Numbered from the stretch's first letter, positions 31,601 to 43,128 are shown. The stretch: DNA of 64,000 nt from Enchytraeus crypticus (GCA_905160935.1 CAJHZI010000431.1:2636001-2700000); one strand, 5' to 3'. Numbers and translations: made by a program. Notes: generated from the sequence alone by a model not told the origin.

Positions 31601-34375
31601 AGCATACATTATTGTCTTAGTCATTGTATTTATTTCTATATACTGTTCCCTGCAAATGTTTATTGTGGCAGACTTGATTTTTGTGTCGTTACTCTGCATG
31701 CAGTTGGCGCCCAATGGTAACTGGATGCATATAAAATATCACTCAAGAGTGCAGGCTAGAAAAGCTCTCAGTAAGAATGGTAAAGTGTTTGGTGGCAACA
31801 TCATGATCGGAGTTATTCATTGCACAGATAAGGTCTCTATCTCCCTCTCTCTCATATCCTGCTCTCTGTCGGCTTTATCTCTGTCTGCTTTATCTCTGTC
31901 TGCCTTATCTCTGTCTGCTTTATCTCTATCTGCTTTATCTCTATTTGCCTTCTCTGTTTCTCTACCTTCCAAGTTCAGAGGTTTTCTCATGAATGAATAT
32001 ACTAAATTGTTAGTTTTTTCATCTCCCTACGTGCATACCTCTTAATAGTGTGACATCCTAATGGTCAACGTCGAACATTGTGGCCTATAGAAAATAAGTA
32101 ATCGGACGCTATAGCCAATAGATAATAAGCAAATAGACCATAAAAGATGAAGGTCCTACACGGTTTGTTGACAAAAAAAGTGATTGTTGCAATGCTCATA
32201 AATATAATTTAATTTTAAATAAACAATATAATTGCTTTCAAAGTGTTTATTTCCCATTAAGACTTTTAAAAGATAGAAAGCAGGCAAATTTCTTCGAATA
32301 AATATTTAAATATGGTACACCAATATAAAATATTGAAATCAATTGGAAATTTAAGTAACATTTTTGAATGTTATTTGTATTTACCACTATGTCCATTGGT
32401 TTGTTTGTGTTTGAACTCTGCTGTATTGCTCAGTGGTGTAGGGTTTATATTGTATTGTATGTGTAGGAGAATGGTGTGAACTCTGCTCTATTGCTCAGTG
32501 GTGTAGGGTTCATATTGTATTGTATGCGTAGGAGAATGGTGTGAACTCTGCTCTATTGCTCAGTGGTGTAGGGTTTATATTGTATTGTATGTGTAGGAGA
32601 ATAGTGTGAACTCTGCTCTATTGCTCAGTGGTGTAGGGTTCATATTGTATTGTATGTGTAGTAGAATGGTTTGAACTCTGCTGTATTGCTCAGTGGTGTA
32701 GGGTTTATATTGTATTGTATGTGTAGGGGAATGGTTTGAACTCTGCTCTATTGCTCAGTGGTGTAGGGTTTATATTGTATTGTATGTGTAGGAGAATGGT
32801 TTGAACTCTGCTGTATTGCTCAGTGGTGTAGGGTTTATATTGTATTGTATGTGTAGGAGAATGGTTTGAACTCTGCTGTATTGCTCAGTGGTGTAGGGTT
32901 TATATTGTATTGTATGTGTAGGAGAATGGTTTGAACTCTGCTGTATTGCTCAGTGGTGTAGGGTTTATATTGTATTGTATGTGTAGGAGAATGGTTTGAA
33001 CTCTGTTCTATTTCTCAGTGGTGTAGGGTCTATATTGTATTGTATGCGTAGGAGAATGGTTTGAACTCTGTTCTATTTCTCAGTGGTGTAGGGTCTATAT
33101 TGTATTGTATGTGTAGTAGAATGGTTTGAACTCTGCTGTATTGCTCAGTGGTGTAGGGTTTATATTGTATTGTATGTGTAGGAGAATAGTGTGAACTCTG
33201 CTCTATTGCTCCGTGGTATAGGGTTTATGTTGTATTGTATGTGTAGGAGAATGGTTTGAACTCTGCTCTATTGCTCCGTGGTATAGGGTTTATGTTGTAT
33301 TGTATGTGTAGGAGAATGGTTTGAACTCTGCTCTAGTGGGCAGTGGTGTAGGGCTGGACGCTGTGCCAGTACAGAGATCAGCGACTCAACAGCCATTGGC
33401 TGGCATCAGACCTCTAACATCTAGCAACACTGTGCCTAAGGTTAGTGGGTAATTTACTATTGATTGATTGACTTAATGACAGCTTTGAGGTGCGAGTAAG
33501 CACCTCTATCGGTTTATCTCTGATATCTAACAGTTCAATGCAACATGTGAGTTATTGAGTACTGATTGATTGACTAACTGATTGATTGTTCTGCTACATA
33601 GATAGAAAGTATTGATAAGAGTTTAACTGATCAATTTAATTTCTGATTTATTGTTAAACTTTTCAATGTTAAAATCTTTTCAATCCAAGCTGACATCTGT
33701 AATCTGACTAATCATCGAACCTGTTGACTAAGTGTGCTACACATTGACAGACAGATTCGAACGGTCAGTGGATTGGTAATCTCTCTAATTGATTGATTGA
33801 TTACATTGATTGATTGATTGGTTTCTTTAGCGTTCTTAGTTGTTTATCTTTGATAATATAATCATATAGAAATCTTAACGTTAGACACACTGGATTGCTT
33901 CAGAACTAGTGACATTTATGTGTGGCTTCTTCATTGTTGACCAGTTTTCCAATTTCTTTTAATGATATGTTTTTTATTTATTTTTTTCCATTTAGTTAGA
34001 CACTTAACAGACGCACGTGTTATAAATGAATCTTGTGATTAATCGTAAATTTACTGTTGATAACGCCAAATGGCAGAAATTTGAGATACATGAGTAATCT
34101 TCCTGGACCCTACAGGATATCCTTTAGGTGTTAACTGACATGGGTTTTGAACCCGGATAGTCAGACTAAATTCCGAGGCAAGCATTCTAATCGTTACGCT
34201 ATATCCCCTCCCTATTGTGGCAACTTTACATTCGTTTGAGACCGCCTTTGAGTTGGTTGACTGAAGCTAAATCCTAATTGTTTCACTTCTGTTGTAGATT
34301 CAGGGCACAGAAGAGTGCCCACAGAAGAGCAGTGGAGTGCTCAACAAGGCCAAGGAGTACCTGTTCGGCTGGTGA
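25688..34375 (+). CDS. NUP35: Nucleoporin NUP35 (Nup53), complete, eight exons
   Basis: Exons: 25688-25816, 28047-28189, 28778-29266, 30628-30678, 31231-31300, 31704-31832, 33312-33440, 34298-34375. Phases close to give 405 residues; the vertebrate protein is about 326. NUP35 is a linker nucleoporin of the inner ring of the nuclear pore that binds NUP93, NUP155 and membrane. Visible evidence: N-terminal EPMMMGSP and LPSYLMGD as in vertebrates; the atypical RRM_NUP35 dimerisation domain at about residues 265-337 ([46 protein letters not shown]); a linker with GIRPL; and the C-terminal amphipathic helix ending KEYLFGW, which in the family inserts in the membrane. The extra length comes largely from five 21-residue repeats at residues 127-231, all within exon 3. 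Exon 7 is preceded by an array of decoy acceptors. Exon 6 uses a weak GTCTCT donor. Exon 2 is the least conserved piece but fits in phase. Confidence 0.93.
26285..26620 (-). pseudogene. LINE C-terminal fragment in NUP35 intron 1
   Basis: Minus-strand peptide [44 protein letters not shown] has the same pattern as the fragment at 5240-5665. It ends at GGCCTGTCAATAGGCAGTGC. Confidence 0.7.
26760..27866 (+). mobile_element. hAT-type element with 8-bp target duplication
   Basis: CTTAGCAT occurs at 26752-26759 and again at 27867-27874. The right end reads ACCAACCCTG, the complement of a hAT-like CAGGGTTGGT terminus; the left end is CAAGTGTGGC, an imperfect match. Inside is a BED-finger remnant (separate entry). 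It lies in NUP35 intron 1. Confidence 0.65.
27158..27307 (+). pseudogene. BED-type zinc finger remnant of a hAT transposase
   Basis: A 49-codon ORF contains [20 protein letters not shown] then [20 protein letters not shown], resembling a BED finger (Cys-x2-Cys). It stops before any catalytic domain. Downstream DNA in the element has no transposase ORF. Confidence 0.6.
28551..28777 (+). repeat. Duplicated acceptor of NUP35 exon 3
   Basis: A roughly 115-bp unit from CTCTCAATTTGTT to CTATCTGTTGACAG occurs twice in a row. The first ends at a decoy AG (28662), the second at the real acceptor (28777). Confidence 0.85.
28884..29198 (+). repeat. NUP35: Coding minisatellite in NUP35 exon 3, five 63-bp units
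   Basis: Five in-frame 21-residue units, roughly [19 protein letters not shown] plus NQ. The outer units are the most diverged and the middle three nearly identical, as in an array that grows in the centre. Confidence 0.95.
30045..30240 (-). repeat. SINE tail repeat in NUP35 intron 3
   Basis: Diverged reverse copy of the same tail family (plus strand CAAAGGTACATATTCATACT, CTATAAAGAACACTCCATAG). It lies between NUP35 exons 3 and 4. Confidence 0.5.
31447..31545. repeat. 20-bp tandem repeat in NUP35 intron 5
   Basis: Five units of CTCATGTAGAGATGAGTCAT with scattered changes. Confidence 0.85.
31856..31955. repeat. 15-bp tandem repeat in NUP35 intron 6
   Basis: About six units of TGTCTGCTTTATCTC, beginning 25 bp after the exon 6 donor. 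The pyrimidine-rich array could act as a polypyrimidine tract. Confidence 0.8.
32397..33353 (+). repeat. 65-bp tandem array carrying the NUP35 exon 7 acceptor
   Basis: The anchor GAACTCTG recurs every 65 bp from 32413 to 33323, 15 times with no length change. Each unit holds 23 bp of intron end (ATTGTATTGTATGTGTAG) and 42 bp like the start of exon 7 (GAGAATGGTTTGAACTCTGC). The last unit is the real exon. AG acceptors occur at 32466 and every 65 bp to 33311. The first unit lacks the AG. Confidence 0.95.
34040..34205 (-). mobile_element. tRNA-like SINE, family 3
   Basis: Reverse copy with GGTTTTGAACCCGGATAGTC (B box complement) and ATTCTAATCGTTACGCTATA. Related copies are at 54525-54675 and 57900-58080. 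It lies in the last NUP35 intron. Confidence 0.55.
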
Positions 34376-35085
34376 TGCCTCTCTCGCCATCTGCTGGAAC
34401 TCATACAGATGTGGAGAGTTGTTTCATACAGTTGTGGAGGGGTGTTTCATACAGTTGTGGAGGGATGTTTAATACAGTTGTAGAGGAGGTGTTACAGTTG
34501 TTGAGGGGTGTTTCATACAGCTGTAGAGGGGTGTTTCATACAGCTTTAGAGGGGTGTTTCTTACAGTTGTAGAGGAGTGTTTCATACAGTTGTAGAGGAA
34601 TGTTTCATACAGTTGTAGAGGAATGTTTCATACAGTTGTAGAGGAATGTTTCATACAGTTGTAGAGGAGTGTTTCATACAGTTGTAGAGGAATGTTTCAT
34701 ACAGTTGTAGAGGAATGTTTCATACAGTTGTAGAGGAGTGTTTCATACAGTTGTAGAGGAGTGTTTCATACAGTTGTAGAGGAGTGTTTCATACAGTTGT
34801 AGAGGGGTGTTTCATACAGTTGTAGAGGAGTGTTTCATACAGTTGTAGAGGAGTGTTTCATACAGTTGTAGAGGAATGTTTCATACAGTTGTTTTTGTTT
34901 TGCTGTCTACCTGCTTGCTAAATAGATTGTGAGACATTAAATGTTACGAAGGGATTTTAGTAGCAACTGTGTATTTCTTTGACCATGTAATGATTTATTC
35001 ATTCGTAAAAACAATTCAGTAGAGAAAGAATTAGCTACATTCCCACTTCCTCTGTTGCATTTTAATAAACAAACTGCTAGTGCAT
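34376..35085 (+). other. NUP35: NUP35 3' UTR
   Basis: The likely 3' UTR begins with the 23-bp tandem array described separately and reaches an AATAAA at 35064-35069. No nearer canonical signal was seen. The boundary is inferred. Confidence 0.5.
34405..34890 (+). repeat. 23-bp tandem array in the NUP35 3' UTR
   Basis: About 21 copies of TGTTTCATACAGTTGTAGAG plus GRR. It starts 30 bp after the stop codon. The first units are the most variable. Confidence 0.95.
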
Positions 35086-35804
35086 GGATATACAATTATT
35101 TGCTTAAATCCCATTGTCTACATTCATGCAGTCGGCTGGTTTCTTTATTTAGACTTTAAGATCGACTTTTGTGTCGGTTGTTGAATGTATGAGTGGTTCT
35201 GAAAACAGCGTCAATTCTGAGTGACAAGACTACTTGCAAATTTTACTGTGATACGGTTTCTGTCGACATCAATGAATGTAGTTGAAGAGTGTGTCACTTT
35301 ATACTCAGTATAGAAAAATATAAGAATATCTCTTCATGAACCACCATTTAGGATTCATGAATTTTTTGTGTTGTGTAATAAATACTGAAGGACTATGGGT
35401 AAAAGTGTAGTATCACTTTTATGAAATTAACAATGATTTTCAAATTTTTTGCACTTATAAGATTGAGAAAACTACACCTATCTCAATGGAACATACATGT
35501 AGGCTACTGTGTGTTACACTGTAATCTTTTACTATGCTTTACATACCCATGCGTCATCCATTGACATTGTCTTTGTCGAACTTTCTAACATTTTATTTAC
35601 AGTTTTACAATCTAGACTCGATGTGTCTCTAATTGTTTTATTGTAATACCGCGCATTTTAAATATATAAGCCTGAAATAATTAACATTTTTAAAAGTAAT
35701 ATTTATTTTGTAGAGTCGTAAGCTTTACGATTTTCCTACGATTATATATAGCAAAGCAAAAATAGAATTGGTAAATAAATTATAATAAGCATTATAAATG
35801 TAAT
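35086..35804. other. AT-rich spacer after NUP35
   Basis: Nothing recognised on either strand. Confidence 0.5.
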
Positions 35805-35990
35805 ATTCATCATCATCATCTTCCGTTGAATCCCAATTTAGCTTAAGTCGGGATTAGAAAATTTTCTAACAATTTCAGGAGCCCAGGCGCTCACCAACTG
35901 AATGCCTTTTCTGACGTTGGTTTGTATCTTAGTGCTTTGGCGCTTTTTACGACACGTGCAGTCCACAGTTCGTCTATTCTTCAGTAACAC
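35805..35990 (-). repeat. ATG-tailed dispersed repeat, reverse
   Basis: Begins CATCATCATCATCTTCC, then TGAATCCCAATTTAGC, GCGCTCACCAACTGAATGCC and CTTTTTACGACACGTGCAG. It abuts the older hAT copy. Confidence 0.55.
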
Positions 35991-35992
35991 GG

Positions 35993-36680
35993 CAGTAATG
36001 GATCCAGGGGACCCGGGCCCTTTCTCCCTTAGGCCCGCCGATAAAAAAATTGTAAAGTGTGTTTTCGTTATTTTTTACGGCAACTTCTCTGTGTAAATAT
36101 GTATGTAAGAGCAAAGGTTAAGGGGAGGGGAAGCGTGGGAACTCAATTCCACTAGCTCGAATCTTTCAAATATGTTCATATTTTGGTATACTAAGGATCC
36201 TGTATAATGGAAGGGGGTCTGAAAAATGTTGACCGTTTCGCTACCTCTCAATTTAAAATTTAACCACTGTACGAGAGTAAAAAAGGTGCAAGTAAAAATG
36301 TGAACTCTGTTCCGGAGCAGTGGTGCAATCAGCCTTGGCTGATTGCACACACACATTTAGGTCACTTTTTGCAATTCGTCCTGATCCGCTGAGTTTCTTC
36401 GGAGGTTAAAAATTAATCTACCTTCTTCCCAAAACAAATGTAGGATTTTAGGCATTTTAGGTTTTCCCATGGCTTTAGTACGGGTATGAGTGTGGGGGGG
36501 GGTAAGATAAGGGATACACTCACTCTGTGAACCGAGCGCAGTAGTGAAAAATGTTTGGTCCCTCCACAACATTTTTTCTGGTTGCGTCACATGTCCCGGA
36601 GAAGTCGGGAAGCAAGCAGAAATGTGTACATTGTCAAAAAAATTTGGGGCCCCCTCAAAAAATTTCTGGAACTTCCACTG
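35993..36680. mobile_element. Older copy of the same hAT-like element
   Basis: Starts CAGTAATGGATCCAGGGG and ends GGAACTTCCACTG. Internal blocks match 53119-53852 in the same order (ATAATGGAAGGGGG, GTTGCGTCACATGTCCCG, GGTTAAGGGG-like purine tracts). The flanks do not form a duplication. Confidence 0.75.
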
Positions 36681-37655
36681 CAGAGCTTCGAATGAGCTCT
36701 ACTCAGATTCTATTGTATACGTTGAAATGATATTATTGAGGTAACTATGTTTACTTTGAAGTGCACAAAAACATACAAGCACAGGGTCTTCAACGAGGGT
36801 ATATACATGTATATACCCTATCTAGTTGACAGCCAGCAACCACAAGCAAAACAAGCAAACATATGATTGAAAATTAGCAAAATACTACTGAAAAACAATA
36901 GAAACAAACCAACGTTCAAACTCCATTGAATAGACAGTAGTTCATACATTAACTTTATGATAAATGAGTTGCACTAAAATCAGTGTACGCATAGAAAAAT
37001 GCCAGCGACTAAAGTAAAGACAATAGTATATTAATTGTCGACAATAAAATGTACTAATCATTATAAAATATTAGGCAGGTAATTTTTGTATCTTTTAGTG
37101 AATAAGATCATAGATTGAGCGTTATGAATTACTAGGGAATGTTGTTCCTAACTATCACACGATCAGAAATGTAAGATTTTCATTTAATTTCAGAATTTTA
37201 AGATTATAATTTAATTTTTCAAAATTTATTTCAACAATTACAATTCTACTCCTTTTAGAACAAATCATAATTTTCTTTCCAGTGTCCTATAATACTCATT
37301 AAAGGTTTCACAGACGCATGTTCTGTAGTTTATTCGCATTACTACGTGCACTCTAACTTTTTGATACATCAATAACAATTAATTTTATCAGAGCGTGACG
37401 TGTTTTGAAATGTTCTTAGATGCTCACAAATTCACTTATAGCTGTTTTCTAAAGCGTTCTCTTCGATGTGCAACTTTCATTTTGGTGCACTAATCTATTT
37501 TCTTAGGGTCTGCAGAGGTTATGAAAATATTAGGCTTTAGCTAGGGCCTACTGCACTTGAGATCTGACTATAACAAACAAAAAGAAGAGAATTTTAATGT
37601 TCTACATTAGAATATAGTCCCACTTATCATCGCTCCTTCTACCCACTCTCAACAA
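36681..37655. other. AT-rich spacer, no gene seen
   Basis: No ORF with protein-like composition; no shared repeats. Confidence 0.5.
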
Positions 37656-37659
37656 AGAA

Positions 37660-37880
37660 TGTCTTCATAGCTTAAGGGTAACGTTATGAAATTTAAATGA
37701 CAGATCCTGAAGTGAATTGAACTCTCGTTGGTTCGAATCCCAGCTGCGCTGATCTGAGAGTTAAATCTCGAACAGTCACTGGACTGGTTTTACGGAAAAT
37801 GGTCTAAATTGCGTAACGGTTTAAACATGTGGTATTAAAAGTGACATATATCATCATAGTTGAGAATTTCTCTATAATGG
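37660..37880 (+). mobile_element. tRNA-derived SINE, family 2
   Basis: Copy with B box GGTTCGAATCCCAGC and the shared 3' part (CACTGGACTGGTTTTACGGA, GGTTTAAACATGTGGTATTA). Confidence 0.7.
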
Positions 37881-38700
37881 GTGTTACTTTACTCCAGCGT
37901 AACATGCTCACTCTTCAGATATAATTTTATTTCGTGTACCTATTAACTCAATTAAAGGCCCCACACCCATAGGCCCGTAACAGCACGACTCCGTGTGTTG
38001 TTTGTCTTCATGTGTTTATGATGCATAGAGTAGTTCGGACGGACTAAGTTGGATTTGTTGAGGGGGTCGGGGGGGTTCTATCCCATTTTGGGAGATATGT
38101 GACCCCCTGACTAACATTTTAACCACCTCTGTTCTGCCCCACTTTCATGATGACAATTAAAGGCCTGATAATCCCCCATGGTATGCCTTCGATCCAAACA
38201 ACCCCTTTTGACAAATATAACAAATTCAACCCCGAGAATAAATATGAATATGCATGCGTCATCGATTTGCCAACTCGATTCCACTTCTATATTTTAAAAT
38301 TACTTTAATGCTTAATTAAGTAATAAGTAATTTATACATTAAATGGATTAGTTGTTCAAGATATGATTAATTTAAAAAATAAAACATTAATAATTCTAAG
38401 ATTAATTGATCAATTGCCTAACTTCTTTGGGATCAAATTTTCCAAACTAAAAATGTGTTTAATTCCTCTAAAATTAAAATCAATCTTGTTATTGTTTGAG
38501 TTGCTAATGCATCGTTCAGGCAGGGTTAGGCTTATATAAAGAGCGGCGAATATTTATTAATTGCAAATAATTTAATAAATAATTAATATATGATTACTAT
38601 TAATAGCGGCGAATCGTGCACATTCTCCATATAAAATTGTGGTATCTTGTTTAATGTGAAACAGGCATTACATATGATACAACCGCAGCCTGTACACAAG

Positions 38701-38771
38701 CACAAGCAGATTCTCAGCAAGAAATGTGTGTTCTTCTTCTTCTTATAATGTTTGCAATGTTTCATTTCAAT
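38701..38771 (+). repeat. 71-bp exact direct repeat, copy 1
   Basis: CACAAGCAGATTCTCAGCAA to TGTTTCATTTCAAT, identical to 39136-39206. Confidence 0.9.
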
Positions 38772-39024
38772 CCTGACTCACATGTTCACGGTCATCATAA
38801 ACATGCGTGTCACAACCGCTGACAAACACTGCAGTATTCTGCTGTAGCCTAAGCGTTGGGTAAATAATATAATTGTCAACCTCTATCGAAAATGAGTCAA
38901 CTGTTTGAATATTGTTTTATCACACTTAAGCATAAAAGTTACACGAACATGAAAATCTTTAATGAATCTGAACTTATACAAATGAACTTATAGGCCCTAC
39001 TTGCATAGAAGCCCAGGTGCGCGC

Positions 39025-39047
39025 TCGCTCTCTCTCTCTCTCTCTCT

Positions 39048-39094
<47 letters not shown>

Positions 39095-39100
39095 CTCTCA
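39025..39100. repeat. (CT)n microsatellite
   Basis: CT run between the two 71-bp direct repeats. Confidence 0.95.
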
Positions 39101-39135
39101 CTAAAAGGAGAGCGCAACATGTCTGTCTTCCAATA

Positions 39136-39206
39136 CACAAGCAGATTCTCAGCAAGAAATGTGTGTTCTTCTTCTTCTTATAATGTTTGCAATGTTTCAT
39201 TTCAAT
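39136..39206 (+). repeat. 71-bp exact direct repeat, copy 2
   Basis: Identical to 38701-38771, offset 435 bp. The interval contains a (CT)n run at 39029-39092. Confidence 0.9.
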
Positions 39207-39297
39207 TTTCTTGATCAATAAATTCTTTTTACAGTAAAATCACATTTGTTTAGCATTGCTGTTGAGTTCATTAAATTAATTTTCTCAAAGAATTGAA

Positions 39298-39520
39298 TGT
39301 CTCCAAAGCGTAGTGGTAACGTCAAGAAGTTTAATATGACAGACCCTAAAGTAAACTGAACCATTGTGGGTTTGATTTCCATCCGCGCTGATCTGAGAGT
39401 AAAAACTCGGACATTCACTGGACTGGTTCTACGTAAAATGGAATAAATTGCCTAGCGGTTTAAACATGTGATATTAACAATGATAGATATCAGCATAGTT
39501 GATCATTTCACTAATATTTG
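39298..39520 (+). mobile_element. tRNA-derived SINE, family 2
   Basis: Copy with A-box-like TAGTGGTAACG, a decayed B box (GGGTTTGATTTCC) and the shared 3' half ending GATCATTTCACTAATA. Confidence 0.7.
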
Positions 39521-40647
39521 CTTATTTTATTTTACTATAATTTTGCGGAGGTGACCTATTTTAAAAGAGATACAAAAATCGTTGACATTGTTCGCATACG
39601 GGTGCCCTTGGCTATTCACTTATATAACCTTTTCATCAAAACTTTTCAAAAATCGTTACAAATATGTTACTCACTAGGTCTTCACAACCAGTATAAAAGA
39701 TAAATCCACAGGTGCAACAAGTTCGATTATTCGATATCGCGCACCATTGTCAGACCGCTTTTATACATATAGATCATTTCGTTCCACTACTGGAATGTTC
39801 GATTTCCGGTGTATGTTTTTGTCAAAAATTTAAGAGATGTTACAAGAGAACATGATTGCACTATTTGTCTCCCAAAGATTTTTCTTCAAATGGTATATCT
39901 CCCGTTACTTCATCTGAAAGTAAAACACAATCAGTTGACTACAACACATTATGAGTGCTCTGCTGTTTCAAAACTATCATTTATCCAAATAATGTAGGCC
40001 TACTAGAGAACAAATACAGTTTAGTTTTAATCCTGTGAAAGACTCTATAGGCTTAATGTATGAGACTCTAGCGCTTAGGCGTTAACCTATTTCTCTAGAC
40101 TCTGCTGCCGTGAAAGCAGGCCACTAGATTAGACGTTTTGAAGCAACGCTCTATTGCTTCCAGTTGCAGACGTGGCATGCTATTGTATGATATAGGCAAC
40201 TCACAATGACTGAGATCATAAGAAACAGCATCGCCTTTTATCAATTCATTGTGTTATCAAGATAATAGCAAAGAGCTACAGCATATAAAGAACGCAGCAG
40301 CATGTACATGTTGATCCTTCCTCTTTGTAAAAACATTCACCTTTAGACTGCTAAGGTAGGCCCAATGGACCCAAATAGAATATTATGTGAGAATAACTCG
40401 AGAACTACAGCCAGTAGTAAAAATCCTGAAAATAATACAATATTCCTTTCTGTTTTTAATCCTGTTTATTTGTGAAATGATAGTAACAGCTTTTAACAAA
40501 TTAATAGGGCCTATATGGCTGATTTTATTTGTATTTGGATCTGCTTACACAGTTAACTCAGCGCATTGGACCCATCCGGTTCAGTAGTAATGTAAGCCTA
40601 ATATTGCCAGCCAATTAAGTTTCAGAATGCCTTTCACCTTACCTTTG

Positions 40648-40780
40648 AAGGCGGCGATGTCGTAAGATATTCGGTCGCGGATCAGTATGTGCGGGTTCAA
40701 ATCCTGAGCTCATTCGTCACTGACTTCGCTTTCGAATGACGAACGCGACGTTAACATTACCCTTACCAGCTATTATATTA
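40648..40780 (+). mobile_element. tRNA-derived SINE, family 1
   Basis: Copy with GGCGATGTCGTAAGATATTC, B box GGGTTCAAATCC and GACGTTAACATTACCC. Confidence 0.65.
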
Positions 40781-40907
40781 CTATATTTCGACACTCTGAC
40801 GTAGCCATTTTTACGAAGAAATGGACTCAAAGTTTATGCACTAATATATTTTGAGAATTTATGATTAAAATATGGGAAGAAGGCTATAATTTTAAATTGA
40901 TTATATA

Positions 40908-40909
40908 TA

Positions 40910-40971
<62 letters not shown>

Positions 40972-40993
40972 TGTATATATAGGCCATATATCT

Positions 40994-41050
<57 letters not shown>

Positions 41051-41055
41051 CCCTA
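40908..41055. repeat. (AT)n microsatellite, two blocks
   Basis: Two AT runs separated by GTATGTATATATAGGCCATA. Confidence 0.95.
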
Positions 41056-41059
41056 TACA

Positions 41060-43020
41060 TATGTAAAGCCCTATGTATATATAGGCCCATATCAGTTTAC
41101 ACTGTTAACTTTTTTTGTTATTGAAATACTTGGTTCCAAGGGAACCAGCTTAGCCTTTTATGTTGCAATGCCTATTGAATGCTGCCTTATTATTAAGCGG
41201 ATAAGAGTGAATGCTTTATTATTCTGTGGTTAGCTCTGTAGGCTTTGTCACAGCGGACTAAAAGATGTGAGGTAGACCGTCGGAAAAAAAACTATTCGAT
41301 AAAGTGATTAAGAACATAATTTCTTATGGAAAATTAAATATTGATCATTTATCTTTTAAAGTTTTATTTTTGAAGCGCTGCTACTGATGAGGTAAGTCAC
41401 CAGTACTTGTATCGTATGAAGTAAAATAGAGAATAGTTTTAGGCAACATGATGCTTGCAATATATTTCTAATTGAATAATACTATAAGTTTGGCAATTTT
41501 CAAAGGTTACAATATTTCAAAAGTGAAATTGATACTGTATTAGTGAAAAAACGTTTGAAAAAACTCTTGACGAGAGTGGAGGGCTTTCTTTTAATTGATA
41601 AGTAAAATAAATCACGTTAAATAGTAATAATGACAATGATAATAATAATAATAATTGCGTTCGTGGCACATTGGCGAATGCGGCCTCCCAGAGCGTAGAG
41701 GAACTATTTTAAATATTTTTCATCTTTCTTTTAATTAAAAAAAGTCTTTTTTATCTTATATTTTAGCCCAGGGCCTTATACAGCCCAGGGCATTTATTTA
41801 TAATTATAATAATAATAACAATATTAACAATAAAGATAAAAATTTAAATTTTAACAACAACATTACTAATACTTATATTACTTAAATACTATACTAGAAA
41901 TACTGATTAGTAATACAAATAACAGTAAACCTTTCGCCTTTAGCAACCTCTTCAACCCACTCCCCCCCCCTCTCCATCGTATATTTGAAATCCGGTTGAT
42001 ATTTGTTGCACTTTCAGAACTATTGAAGATTTCATATTTCCTTAATGGGGGATGTCTGTAATAGCGGTCAACATCGGTGAACTAAATTTAAATTATTACT
42101 TAACTTAATTATTAAAACAATTAACTCTGCATTTAATTTATCATCTGTATGTATCTCTCAGAACCTCTAAAAATGTGAAATGTTTTAATTCGTTCTTATT
42201 CTCTAGATACCGCCCGTTTTCGGTTTAAATGATACTTGTTATTCGGAAAAAGCCGAGTCTCTCATGTAAAATGCGACGAATAAATTTGAACTCAATGACA
42301 CTTTTTGCATGTTTTGTCTATGGCAAAAATGCAAAAATATTTTTCTTTGCTTCACCTCAATCAGCTCCGATGCTTATTTTGCTTCATCATCTTCTGTTAT
42401 TCCGGGACCCCATCTCGCCTAAGTTGTTTTCTTTGTCCTAGAGTAAAGGCGAAATCATTCCCATCGGAAATCCAATTTTGAATGTAATCTGTTATTGCGA
42501 TTATTTATGTTTAACTACTTCAATGTAGGTATTGATAATCAACATATGAGTCTAAGTATTTGAGCCGAAAATAATAGACCCAATTCATTCGACTAATAAT
42601 TTAATTGATTTAGACATTTTATCCGCAAAGTAGGGCCTAATAGTCACGTTATAGCTAGAAAAATTCGACGTAGGTAATTTTAACAATTTATTTCAAGATT
42701 TAAATGATTTTTATTATCAAAAGAGTTTATTCAAAGTGTATTATAAAAATGCAAGATAGTGATATGGGAAAATACCTTTCCTAAGGATTAATTTTAATCA
42801 TGATTTCGCAGAATAAAGTTGAAGTCTAGGTTCCGTAATTTCAGGTTTTGTTACCCGAGAAAGTTGAGAATGCAGACGTGAATGAGGAGCGAATGTACCA
42901 GTCGCACTATTACTTAGACATAATTTTATCTCGAACAAAATTTAGCTGTTAAAATGCAATGCTTAGTTGATTAATTTAAGTTGAAAACTACTTCAGGACA
43001 TAAAAAATAATGAAATAAGG
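41060..43020. other. AT-rich spacer, no gene seen
   Basis: A 70-codon ORF at 42229 lacks homology cues. Nothing else recognised. Confidence 0.5.
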
Positions 43021-43026
43021 TTAAAG

Positions 43027-43128
43027 GCTTCGCATGAGCATGAATATGAGCATGAACATGAGCATGCATATGAGCAAGAACATGAACATGAGCATGAACA
43101 TGAGCAAGAACATGAGCATGAACATAAG
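43027..43128. repeat. GAGCATGAACAT tandem repeat
   Basis: About eight 12-bp units of GAGCATGAACAT and variants, containing no stop in the plus frame that reads EHEHEHEQ; no start or gene context supports coding. Confidence 0.85.

Larger units (their letters stand above)
37885..40645. other. Gene-poor region with repeats
   Basis: Outside the listed repeats, 38040-38220 is G/C-tract-rich (GGGGGTCGGGGGGG, GACCCCCTGACTAAC) and resembles transposon debris; the rest is featureless. Confidence 0.4.

Noticed and set aside
32397-33353. CRISPR-like array
   Set aside because: Units are contiguous with no unique spacers, and the genome is eukaryotic.
43027-43128. Coding repeat reading His-Glu-rich peptide
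   Set aside because: No start, splice sites or flanking coding sequence; a simple tandem repeat explains it.
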